A stretch of DNA of 64,000 nt from assembly GCF_036850765.1 (NCBI RefSeq), contig NC_089495.1, positions 199,710,847 to 199,774,846 on the forward strand, in the 5' to 3' direction. The notes beneath the pieces are model-generated. The model did no database searches, was not told where the DNA came from, and saw nothing but the letters and a program-made list of their open reading frames with translations. Positions 21,734-35,535 of the stretch are shown here, piece after piece (the first letter of the stretch is position 1; each line of letters starts with the position of its first letter). The position numbers were made by a program, and so were the translations under genes. Source of the DNA: Saccopteryx bilineata (Eukaryota > Chordata > Mammalia > Chiroptera > Emballonuridae).

Positions 21734-24700
21734 CAAAGGCATGCAGAGGGACTGACCATCGTGGGAGGAGTTCTGAAAACAATATACACAAACATGGCTT
21801 GGGACAGAGCTGCCCAGCCCAAAGGGAACAGAAGTTCTGGAGGGTAATGGTGAGCAGCTTGTGATTATGGGCCAGAACCAACCAGAGAGCCCTCTGTGGT
21901 CCACAACATGGTCCACACCATGTTGTTCAACATTATAATTCATTGGTTGCATCTAAAACTTGGAAATTTCATAGTCAAAATGAATGTTCAGCTTTTCTTA
22001 GAACAGCTCAGTACTTGGCCATGCTGGGATCACATGGAAACAGTCAGCACGTGTGGAGTGGGACTGTCCCCTCCATATGGAGCATAATTTTTTTTTTACC
22101 ATAGTCCCCACCACCTCCCATTACTCTCACCTGACCTCCCTCACCAAATGACATTACATGCTCACTCCTATGGTCATTTGAGTTTGCAAGCCCTGTCTTA
22201 GGCAGAGTGAGACAGCAGTCTCCAAATATCTGGAGGTGCGATCTGCACCAGAAAGGGAAGGTAGTCTATGCGCCTCCCCAGGGCAGAACAGGACCAAGGT
22301 GCCGGGGAGCCACCGTGTACACCCACAGAACAGACACTGGCCTCTGGAGCTGTCCAACAAGCACTTCAGCAAGCACTGTCTCAGCAGGCGGCAAATTCTT
22401 CATCACTCCCTGGACTATAAGATTTCCACTGTGTCCGATCAAGCTGAGTGCTCTGTAAGCCTTCTCTCAACCCTAAGGTGCCGTACCCAGACAATGACTT
22501 GCTTCTTCATCATTAAGCATTGACTGATCACCTGCAAAGTGGGAGGCACCAAAAACATGCTAAGCTTGCTAGGCCTGAAGATGAGAACAATCCTGCCAAT
22601 CCCTTACAGTGTGAAAGTACTTCATCCCTCCCCAAAAACTTGCCCAGCCACCATCTCAGCCAAGTGGAAAGAGAATCCACTCCGGAGGGATTTTCAGAAG
22701 TACGGGACAAGGCTCAATACAGCAGGGACTCAGAGAGGACAAATATCCCCTTTTCACTTCCTTTTTAATCTGTCAGGTTTGCTCCAGGAGAAAGTGTCAG
22801 TTCGGTACTAACAGACCTCTAACATCATTATAACCGTGCCAATCTCCCTTGTAAACAAAGAGAAAGCAGCCCTCAGGCTCATGGCCTTGGGCAAGCGATG
22901 GTACCCAGGATAGCCTGTAATGACATTTCGTTGTGTTTTCTGTGGGTGTGTTTTCACCGTTACTGTTTATTTGTGGTAGTGATACGAAATTTCCTTTTGG
23001 AATAAATCTTCTTCAGTGAAAAGCTAGCACGGTGGGTAGCCAAGAAGGAAAATAAACGGTGGTGGTCTTTAGTGATGGCAAAAATTGTAGGTGATGGACA
23101 TTTGGGAAACAAACCTGGCCGCTGATGCCCAGTGATGACAATCTTATTAGAGAGGCACTCGTACGAGCTCATTATGTCGTCTGACAAGTAGTTATCAGGC
23201 ATCTATCTACCACATGCCAGGCCTGTGCCAAGGGCTGGGGAGGCAGCAGAGTCGGAGATAGGCACAGTCCCTGCCCACTGGACAAAATGGAGGCACAAGG
23301 GAGTGGGTGACAGGCTCCAAGGACACAGAGCAGCACCTCAAATCCTGGCCTGACTCCCAGTGTGGTGCTCCCTCCCGGGTCCCACGGCGGTGAGCCTTCG
23401 GCAGACAGAAGGCACTCTCTGCAGAGACCTCCCTGGCTGGGGCAGTTTGCTGGGGGTAGGGGGGTGGGGGGAGAGGAATTAAGAGCAGTTGCCCAGCCCC
23501 CTGGAGAAAAGTGAGGACAACGCCTCCCAAGGGCCAATGAAAGGGGGCCAGAGCACATTTTCTCCAACTTGGCTCTCCGGGCCAGCCCCTCCCGCCTCGC
23601 CCCTCTGCATTCCCGGGAGCTGGGGCTCCAGGACAGCTCCCTCCTGACTGCCGGTTTCCAGGTGACCTAGTTTCCCCCAATAGACCCGCACACCTCCTCC
23701 CACCGCCGGCCGAGAACACCCTGCTCGGTCCAATTAAAGAATTGCCACCCTGTTGCTAACACAGCAGCTGGGCGTCTCCCTAGACAGGGCACTGCTGGGG
23801 GTGCTGGGGTAGCCCTCAGAGGTCCTGGCTCCAAAGGGCGGGGGACGGGCCCGTCCGGAAACCGGCCTTGCCCTTCTAGACATGGTCCCGGGTGGGGATG
23901 GAGACACAGCCCACACTGCCAGGACTCGGGGCGGCAACAGCCTCAGCCACACCTCAGAGGGATCCCCAAAAACCTCCTCTGTAGAGAGACCCGCTTCATG
24001 GAGGCACGGAGCCCAGTGTGTTGTGGGAACATCCAGATGGACCGTCCTGTGGAGAACTGGGCTCGTGGGGCCACAAGCGGGCTGGCCAGGCGGTGTGGGA
24101 GGGGTCTGCCAGGGCCAGGTGCGGGGAGGGTGTAGGTCATCAGGAAGAGCGTGTGATGGGAGAAGAGAAATCAGAAGCAATGAAGACTAGAATGGGGAAC
24201 TTAATTTTTCAACAAATGGCTAAGTGAGTTCTGGCTGAATGAACTGAAATAGCCTGACTGTGGAAGCCCGAGGCCGAGGCACTTGACCCTCGGCGAGGCA
24301 GGGACAGGCTGTTGGGTGAGTCCTGATTCCAGCATCTATTGCTGTCTGACACAGTCTGCACCTGATTCCTCCTGCTGCATCTGCTAACCCTCGCTCCTCC
24401 GAGGAGGGAAACGGAGTCAGGAGACATCGGGGAAGCAGGGGCTGCGCTCCGGAAAGCTGAGCCTTCGGGTGGAAAGGGGGAGGAAGATGCTGGGTCTCTG
24501 GGGGCTGGTGGAGGGGGCACGGGCAGGATGCACTATAGAACCCCCCCCCCCAAATGAAGACTATTACAAGAGTATTGACTGGGGAGAATATACCTCTGGG
24601 TAAACAAGAAGAGGAAGAAAGGCATGGGTCCCTTGGAAGATGTTTGATGGCAGCCCTTGTAAGGACCCCATTACCATCCCATGCATGTTCCCTGGTTGGC

Positions 24701-25560
24701 AGAGCCCGTCAGTAACAGCCTAAGTCCGGGCACAGTGATTGGCTGGGGATAGGCACATGACCCAAACGGGCCCAATCAGAAACTCCTTCTTTCCACCAGC
24801 CTGTAAACCCAAAGCATGGACCCCAGTTGCTGCTGGAAGTGATCTTGCCACCAGCCGTAGAGGAAGCCAATACTTGGGAGTTAGAGGAGAGAAACAGTCC
24901 TTTAACTTAAGGGCCTCTGGACTCCAGCTATCCAAACCAACAAAATCCCCTATATCATTGAAACCAGTTGGATTGAATTTTGTTACTCATAGCCAAAAGC
25001 CCCCTAACAGACAGCGATGCTATTTTTAGGGATGCAGGAATAGAGACCCCAGAAGAAAGATGAGTGACCTCCACTTCCCCCTATAATGGCTATGTAGGGC
25101 CCATCAGGCCCAAGCTGAGGGCTAGCCTTGCGGAAGGGTGGGGAGGCCCAAACCAGGTCCCTGCCTCCTCCTGGGATGGGAGAGAAGGGCCCGAGCCTTG
25201 TGACTCCTCCATCCCAGGGAGCAGCTGGCTGACACATCTTTGGACTCGAGCCTAGTGCCTTGAGAAAAACAACACGAAGAAAGGTGAATTTAAAAAAGAA
25301 GAGGTTTTAAAGCATGAGTCAGACAGTGTCTCAAAGTTCACACTGTTAAAAGAAAAATGTTAAGATAGTTTATTTTTTGAGCAGCCCACATCCAGGCCTG
25401 GGTAACCCCGTAGCTCCGGAGCTCTCGCGATGCTGCCGGACCACACCAGCCACGAAGAGCCGCTGCCCAGCCAGCACGCACCCCACTGAGTCCCCAGCCC
25501 CCCGGAGTGAGACTGCACTTTCCTGACTGCGGCTCCAAAGGCCTGGGACAAGAAAGCATC

Positions 25561-26300
25561 ATGGAAGCTGAGGACCTCCAGGAGAAGCTGACCTGTCTGT
25601 CTGTCTGTCTGGACTATTTTGAGAATCTGGTGCCCATGGAGTGCGGGGCCTGCCTGTGCCACAGCTGGGCCCCGGGCACCACTGCGGCTCGTATGTGAGG
25701 ATGAGCAGCAGCCTCTCTGCTTGCCGTGTAAGGAGCCCCTGGGACACCAGGCTCCATCGTGGCACCCATCCACAAGGCCTTCCCGAGCTACTGGGAAAAC
25801 TTTTAAGACAATGTAGCCTAACTGCCAAGATGAAGAAGGTCATGCACTTACAGGATATGGAGGTGATGAACACCACAGAGTCACCCTGGTGGGGTAGCTC
25901 GGTTGGTTAAACATCATCCGGATACACCAAGGTTGTGGGTTCAATCCCCAGTCAAAGCCCATTCAAGAATCAACCAACGCATGTATAACTAAGTGGAACA
26001 ACAAATCAATGTTTCACACACCCTCTTTTCCTTCCTCTCTATCTAAAATCAATTCTAAAAGAAAATTATTTTTTAAAAGAGTGCTACAGAGTGGGAGACC
26101 AAGATGAAGAGCGAGCCAGCGATGGAGATTCCGCGCAGAGTCCGCACACCACTTCCTGGCTGAGGAAGGGCAACAAAGAAGAGGAGACAGAAGAAACCGC
26201 CCGAGAGGCTCCATCCAATCATCAGTCCTTGATGAAGCTCACCTCAGAGGTCGGGGAGAAAAGCCAGGGCTCCGGCCTGAGATTATTGCTCCCTTTTTGT
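25561..26300 (+). pseudogene. TRIM-family pseudogene, split by a SINE
   Basis: The first 46 codons resemble the N-terminus of a RING E3 ligase of the TRIM family: a Leu-Gln-Glu helix, then LTCLSVCLDYF and a Cys-rich MECGACLCHS segment. The rest of the RING is missing. A shifted frame near 25690-25800 reads like a B-box (CEDEQQPLCLPC followed by a conserved Gly-His). Coiled-coil-like sequence follows near 25800-25880 and resumes after the SINE at about 26085-26280, including NHQSLMKLTSEVGEKSQG. Stops, frame changes and the SINE show that it is dead. No introns interrupt the domains, so a processed copy is likely, but I see no poly(A) tail. The parent gene could not be determined. Confidence 0.65.
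25882..26082 (+). mobile_element. VES-like bat SINE inside the TRIM pseudogene
   Basis: GGGTAGCTCGGTTGGTTAAA and GTTGTGGGTTCAATCCCCAG, followed by AGAATCAACCAACGCATGTA, are VES-type. Short duplications (ACCACAGAGT before, GCTACAGAGT after) lie inside pseudogene sequence, which reads on across the insertion. Confidence 0.9.
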
Positions 26301-29300
26301 AGAAGTGTCCTTCCTGACCGGTGCCTTAGGCACATAGCACGGACATCCCACTTTAGGCTCATCTCACCTTTTCTGAAACTTTGACGGAGCTATAGAATCC
26401 AAATTCAATTCGGTCGCGTAATTCCCCTTCCCAGTAGGTACTGACGTCCCTCACTCCCGGGGACCAGAAAACGGACCCCCGCGACCCCTACCTACTCTGC
26501 CCACGCTATCCCTCTTCCTCACTCGACTGGGTCTCAGCCTTCACGTGTTCAGCCTGCCGTCCACTTGCCAATTGTGTATAATGCATGTATGAGTTTATTA
26601 ACATCTCGAAAGACGTTGAAAACCACTTCGGTATTTACACTATGCTAGCTTCTTCACAGGATGCTTCTGTGTGCACGACTCTTGTAACAGCTCAGTGAGG
26701 TGGAAGTTAACATCCTATTTTTACAAGTGAGACAACAAACCTTGTGGAGTAAGGCACTCCTTATTGCTTAACTGGCAAATGGGCGTGTTGGGATGGAATT
26801 CAGATCTGTTGGAAAGGAAAGCCTACAATGTTTTCTACTCTGCGTTTATTTGCAAGCACTTATTGAATTCAGATGGTAGGTCAGCATCGCTTTTGTTTCT
26901 TATTTTCTTCCCCGTTTTTACCCTGCGTCTGTGCTTTCCCTCACTTTACCTCCCTACTCCCGATTGTAGGCGCTCAAGGCTCCTGAAAGTTACTGAGTAG
27001 TCATTTTTAAAGTAACGATTGTTTCCCCGTAGACCATTTGGAATGTGCAAAATGTGTAAAGAAATTAAAGTCATCGATGATTCAAAGGAAGAAAAAATAA
27101 AAACACAAAAAAGTTTTTTTTTTCTTGTTCTTAAACTATTCTTCTGCACACAATACTGGCAGCAGTTGGGAGGAAGGCGGCGAGTGCTTTGTCCTGAGCT
27201 TCCTGTAGCACTGAGCACAAGAGGAAAGGGAAACAAAACACGGCCTCGGCGCCCAGCCCCCTCCGGCTCACGTGGGACCCACTTTCCCTCCTAAGGATGC
27301 ACACCCCTGCACTCCCACAGCACACTGATTTGAATAACAGCATCCCCCTCCCCCTCCATAAAGATGCTTTACTTATGAGCAGAGTGCTTTCTGGGGCCCT
27401 TGGTGCTCCAAATATCTGAATTGGAAATAAATGAGCCTTGTCTCCCCCCAGCCTGATTCTCGGAGGATTTTGTGGACTGACTGTCCTATCCCTGCTGGGA
27501 TGAACCTTCTAGACGTTGGGCACAATCACCCTAGACAGACATCCTGGTTTTAAATCTGTGGTGGGATGCGGGTCCCCAAGGGTTGGCTCCTTGACTCTAC
27601 CACTCCCTGCTGTGCTCAGATCCTTCATTTAGACCTGTAAGTGGTGGTCCTAGGCTTGGCCCTGACTTGTCACTATCTCCTGTAGGCCATTGACTGTGAC
27701 CCAATGTGGCAAGACTTGAGGGCGGGGGCTCAGGAGAGGGCAGCAGGACTCAGAATGCGTACGTGCACCACGAACAAAGAGTGATCTCTCAACCCATGTA
27801 CCGTGGGCTCCGTGGGGGAAAAGAACCCTGCCCGGCGTTGGGAGAGCAGCCCAGATGACCTCTCTCTGAACTGGTGGGGCCACACTGGGAGTATGGGCCC
27901 TGGGCCTTACCAAAAGCCATGAGGGTAAGGATTAGCTTTGTTACAAGAGTTGGGATCATGGCGTGGCAAAACGAAGATGTGGGATCAGGCCGGCGTGAGG
28001 GAAAACGAACTTTATGTTAACAATTCAACAAAGCCCAGCCATGGTACCAGGCTGGGGTCCCTACCACCAAGAACCCCATGACCACCCATGAGACTGCAGT
28101 GAGAGAAGGCCCTGGTCCAGCAGACAGACCATATGGGTTAGCAGCAAGCACTCCATCAGGTGGATCGGCAGCCCAGCACTTGGTACCCACCAGGCTCGGC
28201 AGCCTGTTAGGACCATTCCAACTACATCCTGATGGATGATGCTTTGGATTCATTCTACCTGTGACAGTGAGACGGCTTTCTCAGGCTCAGCTCCAAGAAA
28301 ACTTCAAAGGAAGCCACGGCTCGAACAAATGAAGGATAACCCAGGAACACACCAGTCTTCCACGCTGAGCTTGTCCCCGAGAACCAGAGCCCACATAGAG
28401 GCCCACACACTTGTGGGTAAGAATGCCAATGTGGGGGAGGCTGCAGGGGACAGAATGAAGGTGCCAAGGATGGGGCACACACAAAGCTGACATGATGTCT
28501 ACGAATACATTACTCAGTCACAGTGACAGTGCTAAACCAAAGCGCCTGTCTTCTAAAGAAAGCTTATGTAATAGTTAAGCACAGGGAACCAGGAGTCAAA
28601 TTACACATACTGTTTCTCCAGGCTGCAGGGAGTGTGGTCCAACCCCTGCCTTCGCGGGAAGACAAACACTCCCTCTGCAGCTGGAGGGATCATTTTCCGA
28701 AGGAGGTCACCTGTAGCCACACAACACCCTCCCGGGTTACACACTTATTCAACAGGGCACAGCCATTCACATTGGCTAAGCCGGAGTGGCCCCTGTCTCC
28801 TCTGTCTCCCTCTCTCAGCATGATGGGCTTGGCCAAAACTTGCTCTGTTGTGCCAGTTCTTAGGTTGTTGTGGCTACTTAGAGCGCTGCGAGGGCAGGCG
28901 TTACGAGGCTATGTGTGATAACGGGAGAGATGAGTGTTCTGGTTGATTAGTAACGCCTGCCACAGATAAAGGAGTGGGAAGTGGCTGCGAGCACACTGGG
29001 CACGCAACTCTGTTCTGCGTCATGCTTACCTCAACTTGGACTTCCGTACTTGCCTTTGCCCCACTGTTCAAAATCCTTTAGTCTCAAACACAAATATCTA
29101 GAAAATGATCCAATCGAGGGGAAGGGCCTCTCAAATTCCAGTGTATCAGCCAAACAACCCAAAATCACCATAGCCTCCAAGATACGTAAGAATCAAGAAT
29201 ACCTTAGGTTATAATAGGAGTTTCTCCAAAAACGTGCAGTAGGGGGTAGAATGGTTAGATCCAGGTTCTAGGAAGTTGCCATCCTTGGCTCGAGCCCTCT

Positions 29301-30954
29301 CAAGTCAAGGATGGCAGCCCCTGCAGCTGACTGTCACCTCTCCCAACTCTGAACTGGAGAGTAGGGAGATGAACCGCCTGCTGGTAACTGGGCGGAGTCC
29401 GTTCTCAAAGGGGGAGGGGCAAAGGCGCGGATCCCAGCCTGGGAGCACCGTCCTGTCCTTCCCAAGCATCTTGTACCCCGCACCATTACCAACATAAAGG
29501 AGGAAGGGGACCATGGTCTGCTTCCTAACAAGACCCTTCTCTCTGCTTCAGAAACCCCAGCAAGCTCTCTTTTCCCCTTTAGCCAGGGGTGTTCCCAGCC
29601 AGTGAGGAAGTAGCTGGGATGGGAACTTTAAAAAGATTTTCATATTGCTTGTTCACTGAAGGTTAGAGAATAATTCCAAGGGAACAAGGACAATAAAGAA
29701 GCCCAGCCTTGGACTCCCCCTCTCACCAAGAGCACTTTCTCATTTTCCACTTCACCCAGCAGCTCCCAAACCAGACTCGTAACTGCAACTGTCCTCTGTC
29801 CTCCACTCTCTGAGTGATGACATCGTCAGCCAGCTAAATCAGGAAGTTCCCAGATGCTCTGCGTTTTGGTATGAAGTTCCCATCCAATACGCAGGCGGTC
29901 TTTGAAGTCTCTGAGGACTCGGTGTGTGACCTTCCAGGTCACCACCCAGAGAAAAGCGCGCTGCAGTAGACTGCCTTTACATTACTTCGGTTCCTCCCCT
30001 CTTTGATCCGCAGCCAAAGTTCCTTCGCTTTGATTCCCTCCTCCCGGCTCCTCTTGGATGTACAGAACTCCAAGCATACCTCTGCTTCCCCTCTGACCGG
30101 CTTTAGTTCCACTGAACGTGGCAAATTCTCTGTAGGCCACAGATTCAATCCCACTTTGGTCTACACTCAGCTGGCTGGGTCCTGATATTATTTCCATCAT
30201 CTCACTCATCATTTTCTCCAGCAAATTACTGAACACCCTCCTTATTTGACATCCGCTGTTACTGGTCAACGAGTGCCAGTGAAGGTTCTCCCCTAATTCA
30301 CTTTCATTTTTTACTTAAAGTCACATAAATATTTACTGTCATCTACTATGCGCTAAGCAAGACAGTGGGGGGGGGCGGGGCAGCGTTAGCTCAGAGGGTC
30401 CCTTAACGAGCAAAACTATTGAACAGAAAGGTTCTGCTTCTAATAACAGCAGGGTAGCTCTTAGCAGACCTCTCCTCTCACATATAACTCTACACATACA
30501 TGCATGTAGATAACCTATTGAAAGGCACTAGATTTGTTCTACAACAAGCATATAGAAACCAGAGGGGAGGCAACACTTGAAAGAAAGAAAAGGCAATAAA
30601 TAATGTCCATGTTTTTATAGCTTTTAACCCGAAGGAAGACCCAAGCCAATGGTGGCTACAATTTGGATAGAAATCTTTACTTTACTGTTTGAAGAATTAG
30701 AAGACAGAATTCAGGTAACTATAGCTAAAATGTAAGGAGAGACAGCCCAGAAGAGGGTCACAAAACAGTAGCCCCAAATTCTGAGTTTACATCCTGCCCA
30801 CATCTCTCTGGATAATGCATGCATAGGGCAGGTTCCAAGCAGCCCAACTAAGGCTAACACAACCAAAGAAAGACTTCAGCTGCTGCCCACTCAAGGGAAA
30901 CTGAGTTTACAGTTTAAGTTTGGTCAAGTTGATTGCCTAAAAACTTAAGAAATA

Positions 30955-31260
30955 CAATATAATAGAATCAAGAGTCTCTCCAAGTCTCATTCACAATATT
31001 CAGGATGTAATACAAAATTACTAGAAAAAAATGTTTTAATTGAATAGGAAAATGTGGTCCAAACTCAAGAAGAAAGTCTACAGAGATGTACCCCAAGAGG
31101 ACCCAGATGTTGGCGTTAAAAGATAAAAATTTTAAAGTTGCTGTTAAACTCTGCTCAAGGGTGTAAAGGAAAATATGCTTGCAATAAATGAACAAATAGG
31201 AAATATCAGCTACAGTATAGAAACTACAAAGAGAACAAAAACTATTAATTAGATCCGCTA
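30955..31260 (+). mobile_element. Possible L1 internal fragment
   Basis: Weak similarity to old L1 sequence upstream of ORF2 (blocks around AATACAAAATTACTAGAAAA and TAAAAATTTTAAAGTTGCTG). No usable ORF. Confidence 0.4.
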
Positions 31261-31919
31261 CATCCCCACCAACACCTTCCTCTGTACTAATTGAGTTGTG
31301 CTTTTCAGTAAGGACAGTTACACGGTTCTAATATTGACTTCAGTGACCTTTCCCTTTTATTTATTTATTTGGGGGGGGCATCTTCCAACTGCAAAGTATT
31401 GGGCAAGCTTTGGGGAGCAAATATACAACACAAAATCTTAAACTCTGGTCGCTAAAAACATCTTTTCCTCTGATAGCATCTAGCTACTAGTTGTAGGAAT
31501 AATATAGCTCTTTAAATATAGGACACTTCCCATGCCCTTCCATCTCTTTCAGGTCTTAAATCAGAAGAAGAAATTGAAGTCCTTCTGTGGCCTCTTTCCA
31601 GCTCCCAGATCACTCTTGCTGGGCCATGTGCCCCACATAAAGCTCAGAGGAAGGAGGGTGAGGGGCAGGCTGTCAGGCTGAGTATACCTCCACATTCTTC
31701 TTCCAGCAAAAGTCTCCTCCACTAGATTAGACAGATCGGTTCCATGAAATCAACTCTGGACACAGACATCAAAGCGAGTCAATGGGGAGGCACTGGCCAT
31801 TGTAACTTCTCTTTATCCAGTTTCATTAACACGTGTTTTGTTATTTAAAAACCTGGTAGGAAAGAGGTTCTCAAACTTGGCTACACACTGGTATCCCCTG
31901 GAGGTGCAAGACTACTTAT

Positions 31920-32615
31920 ATCCACCAAAATGGCCAAAAAGAAAAATAATCTTTTTTATAAGACGGAAAATAGCAACTGTTGGCAAGAATTCTTATACAC
32001 TGGGAACAGAAGTTGATACAACCACTTTTAGAACTCCTCAGCAATATCTTCTAAAGCGGAACATTCACACAGCCTATAACCCAGCAATTTCATTGCTAGG
32101 AATATACCCAACAGAAATTTCTATATACACTTACCAAAAGGCATTTACAAGAACTTAATGGCACTGTTTATAATTGTCTCAAGGTATAAACTCCAAAATG
32201 CCCACCAACAGCAGTCTAGAAAAGAATTATGGTGTATTCACACAATAGAACATTGTACAACAATGAGAATGAGCAATATACAACTGGACTCTCACAAGGT
32301 TAACCAAAATGAGCCAAACACACACACACACACACACACATACACAAATACATACTATATGATTCTATTCATGTGAAATTCAGTAACAGGCAAAACTAAT
32401 CCATGTTATCAATCAGGATAGTGATTTGGGGGTCAGGGCGACTGGAATGTGACATGAGGGGTACTTCCAGAGTACTGGTGATATTCTGGGTTGTGTTTCT
32501 TTTTGTTGTTGTTTTTATTTAGCAGGATATGAGTTGTGAAAAATTCATTCATGTAGGGTTTGTGACTTTTCTAGATTTGTTTTACCTTAATTCATTAAAA
32601 TTTTTTAAAATACTG
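31920..32615 (+). mobile_element. L1 fragment, ORF2 end and 3' UTR
   Basis: It includes CCCAGCAATTTCATTGCTAG, AATATACCCAACAGAAATTT and a later GAATGTGACATGAGGGGTAC, typical of L1 ends. A (CA)n tract is embedded at 32318-32340. Confidence 0.75.
32318..32340. repeat. (CA)n microsatellite
   Basis: About 11 CA units within an L1 fragment. Confidence 0.85.
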
Positions 32616-32939
32616 ATGCCCGGGTTCCATCTTGAGAGATTCTAATGTAATTGATCTGAGGTGCAGCCAGGCATTAAAAGATGTTAAAAAGCTCCCCTGG
32701 TGGGTCTAATGTGCATCCAAGATCCACTGTGTTAGAACTTGGCAACCCTCCCTAGGATTTCTTGGAGCAGGAAGTGCCGCTGCTTCTCTAGCAAGTCGAA
32801 AGCAGATGTCTTTTGTGGAACACCGCTAACTCCAGGAGAGGTTTATAGCTGTCACATGGGAAAGGGGCTTCGCCGCCAAATGCGTCGTTTTTTAACTTCT
32901 AATCATCAACTGCACTTCTAGAGATGCGTGTTTTATCTA

Positions 32940-33120
32940 CACGGTCTCATTTGATCCTTACAACAAGCCTACAACCAAAGTATTATTAATCCTTATTTTA
33001 CAGAAGGGTAAACTAAAACGTAGTGGGGTAATGACCAAGGTCATACAGCCAGGTAGGTAACAGGGCTTTGATTGCAATCGGCATTGGCCTTGACATTGAA
33101 ACCCATGCTCCTAACCACTG
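32940..33120 (-). mobile_element. MIR SINE fragment
   Basis: CACGGTCTCATTTGATCCTT and TTATTTTACAGAAGGGTAAA with a GGTCATACAGCCAG end. Confidence 0.7.
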
Positions 33121-33489
33121 TCCCAATCTGCCTCTCCGAGACTTAAGAGCGCGCCTACCGGAAAACGCGAGTGGTGGGTTACACAGCCTTTCCCAGAGTG
33201 GTCTCCTTGCCTCCGACCCACCGGCCACACCACCGGCCCATTTCCATTCGGAAACCAAGTCTGAGTCTGTATTTCCCTTGTAGGGAAGCATTTCATGCCT
33301 CTCCGTTGCCTAGAGACTCAAGTTTAAACTCCTCAGCCTAACGGTTCAGGCCATCCAGTATGTGGCCTTGACATTTTATTTTAAATCTATCTCTTACATC
33401 TGCATGTCCCAACGCACTAAACACTCAATTTTCCAGCTACCCTGAAAAGGTCGGATAGGTTCACACCTCCACCACCGTCCCCACTGTTT

Positions 33490-33700
33490 GTTGAGACCCT
33501 GCTAGGTGCCGGGTACAACAGATAAATTAACTTCAATCCCCACAACGAGCCATTTAAAATAGGGGTCATTGTCCCCAGTACATAGATGAGAAGGTAGAGG
33601 TCCATCTTGACATGCCCAGCGTCACCACTCATAAGGGGCAGAACTAGGACCTGAACCCAGAGTTGGCATTCTCTGCTACAAAGCCCGCAGTTTCCGCCAC
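33490..33700 (-). mobile_element. MIR SINE fragment
   Basis: CCCTGCTAGGTGCCGGGTAC and AGTACATAGATGAGAAGGTA with the GAACCCAG end. Confidence 0.65.
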
Positions 33701-34686
33701 AGCCCCTCCTCACCTTTATTCATGCTATCCCATGGGCTGGTACCAGCCTTCTCTCTTTCCGCTCAGCGAACTTTTCTTTATTCTCTGAGCGCTAATGCAA
33801 GTGCTGTATTAACCCCATCTGTCTTCTCTTAAGTGCCCAGGCACTGTGCGAAGCACGTGACTGGCCTCGTCTCATTCACACAGGGTCTCAATGTCCCTTT
33901 TGTTCCCTCTGAGTTGATCTTTATCTGTCCTGTGCCCAATGGGTGTCTTTCCCCTCTCCAGTTCCAAGGCATACGACCACGTCTCCATGGTGGCACTCCA
34001 CACTCTTCGGTAACCGACAGTTTCAGACCTGCCTCTCCCATCAGACTGGATGCGCTTGAAAGACAAGGCATGTACCTTATCCGCCTAGACAGCCTGCTAG
34101 AGAGCCACCCAGCACATGGTGGGTATTTTGGAAACGAGAGAGAGTGGACAGGGTGGTGGGAGGACCAAGAGACTGAAAAGGCACGGAGGCTGTTCGATCA
34201 GTTCTGTCACAAGGAGTGGTCCTGTCACAGGGAGTGGTCCTGCAGCTTGGGACCAGGGTTGTAGCATCAAACAGACAAAATAGACCTGGCTACCGGGGGA
34301 AGAGGTCACACGGAGGGGGCCAGACCCAGGACGCCTCTCACCTGGCCCCCGCCTTGCCTTCCAGGAAAGGATGGGTTAGGATTGCCCCTGGCTTCACCGC
34401 TTCTTCAACTCGGCATGCTTTGCAATTGGCTCCTCTGCCCCTGCTTAGGTGCGTTGTTGTAAAACAATGGTTGGGTTAGTTCCACAGCCCTGCTTCAGCT
34501 ATTCTCAACCGTTCCTTGCCTTGTGTTATTCTTAAGATTACCCCAGTGAATAAAGATCTCCAGGACAGGCGGCCCAAAGGAAATGTATAGATAGCTGAGG
34601 TGTGGCTCCTCCCAGGTGGGTAGATCAGCTGGTCCTGCCCCTTTCTAAATAGATCTGTTCTTTCTGAGTAAGAGGTCCCTTTACAA

Positions 34687-34984
34687 CAGTGGTCCCCAAC
34701 CCCTGGGCCGTGGACCGGTACTGGTTCATGGGCCATTTGGTACCGGTCCACAAAGAAATAATAAATAACTTATATTATATTCCGTTTCATTTATATTTAA
34801 GTCTGAACGATGTTTTATTTTTTTTAAATGGCCAGATGCCCTCTGTTATATCTGTCTAAGACTCACTCTTGACGCTTGTCTTGGTCACGTGATACATTTA
34901 TCCGTCCCACCCTAAAGGCCGGTCCGTGAAAATATTTTCTGACATTAAACCGGTCCGTGGCCCATAAAAGGTTGGGGACCACTG
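34687..34984 (+). mobile_element. hAT non-autonomous element, 298 bp
   Basis: The 5' end is CAGTGGTCCCCAACC and the 3' end is GGTTGGGGACCACTG, exact reverse complements over 15 bases. Flanking 8-mers are CTTTACAA (34679-34686) and TTTTACAA (34985-34992), matching at 7 of 8 positions. GGACCGG motifs recur near both ends. No transposase ORF is present. Confidence 0.9.
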
Positions 34985-35535
34985 TTTTACAAGACAGGGG
35001 CATCTTTAATGTTCACTCATTCATTGAACACCCGTTTGGTGTATCCAGTCTACAATGGGCGGGCGCTGTTCAGAGCCCGCCTTCTTGTCACCCCTGCGGT
35101 GACTGCCTATTCATGCCACCCACGTCTAACCTCTATAAGCGTCAAAGGCTGTGGGTTTTTACAGCCAGCCTCTGCTCCTTTGCTCTCATTCTTCCTGCAC
35201 AAACATACCCTTGTCCCGGTATGAGCAAGCAGTAAGCAGTACGCACTGCAAACTCAGCTCGGTCTCTATACAGCCTCCCTCCCCACAAACCCGTTAGTAA
35301 ACAGGGAAACCGCCAAAGAGACTCAAACTTACGTGTCCCTAACTGCCTGTCTCTGCTGCTGCCCCCACTGGAGGTAGGCTGCATGACTTTCCCACTGCTA
35401 ATCAAGGCATTTTCTAATGAGGATTTCAAGTCCCACCCTACTCCCTATATCATAGTGTATAATGTACTTTACGACTTCATTTTGTGATATTTGGGAAGAT
35501 AGAGTTAATCAAGCAAAAGTTAGCTTAGTTTATGT

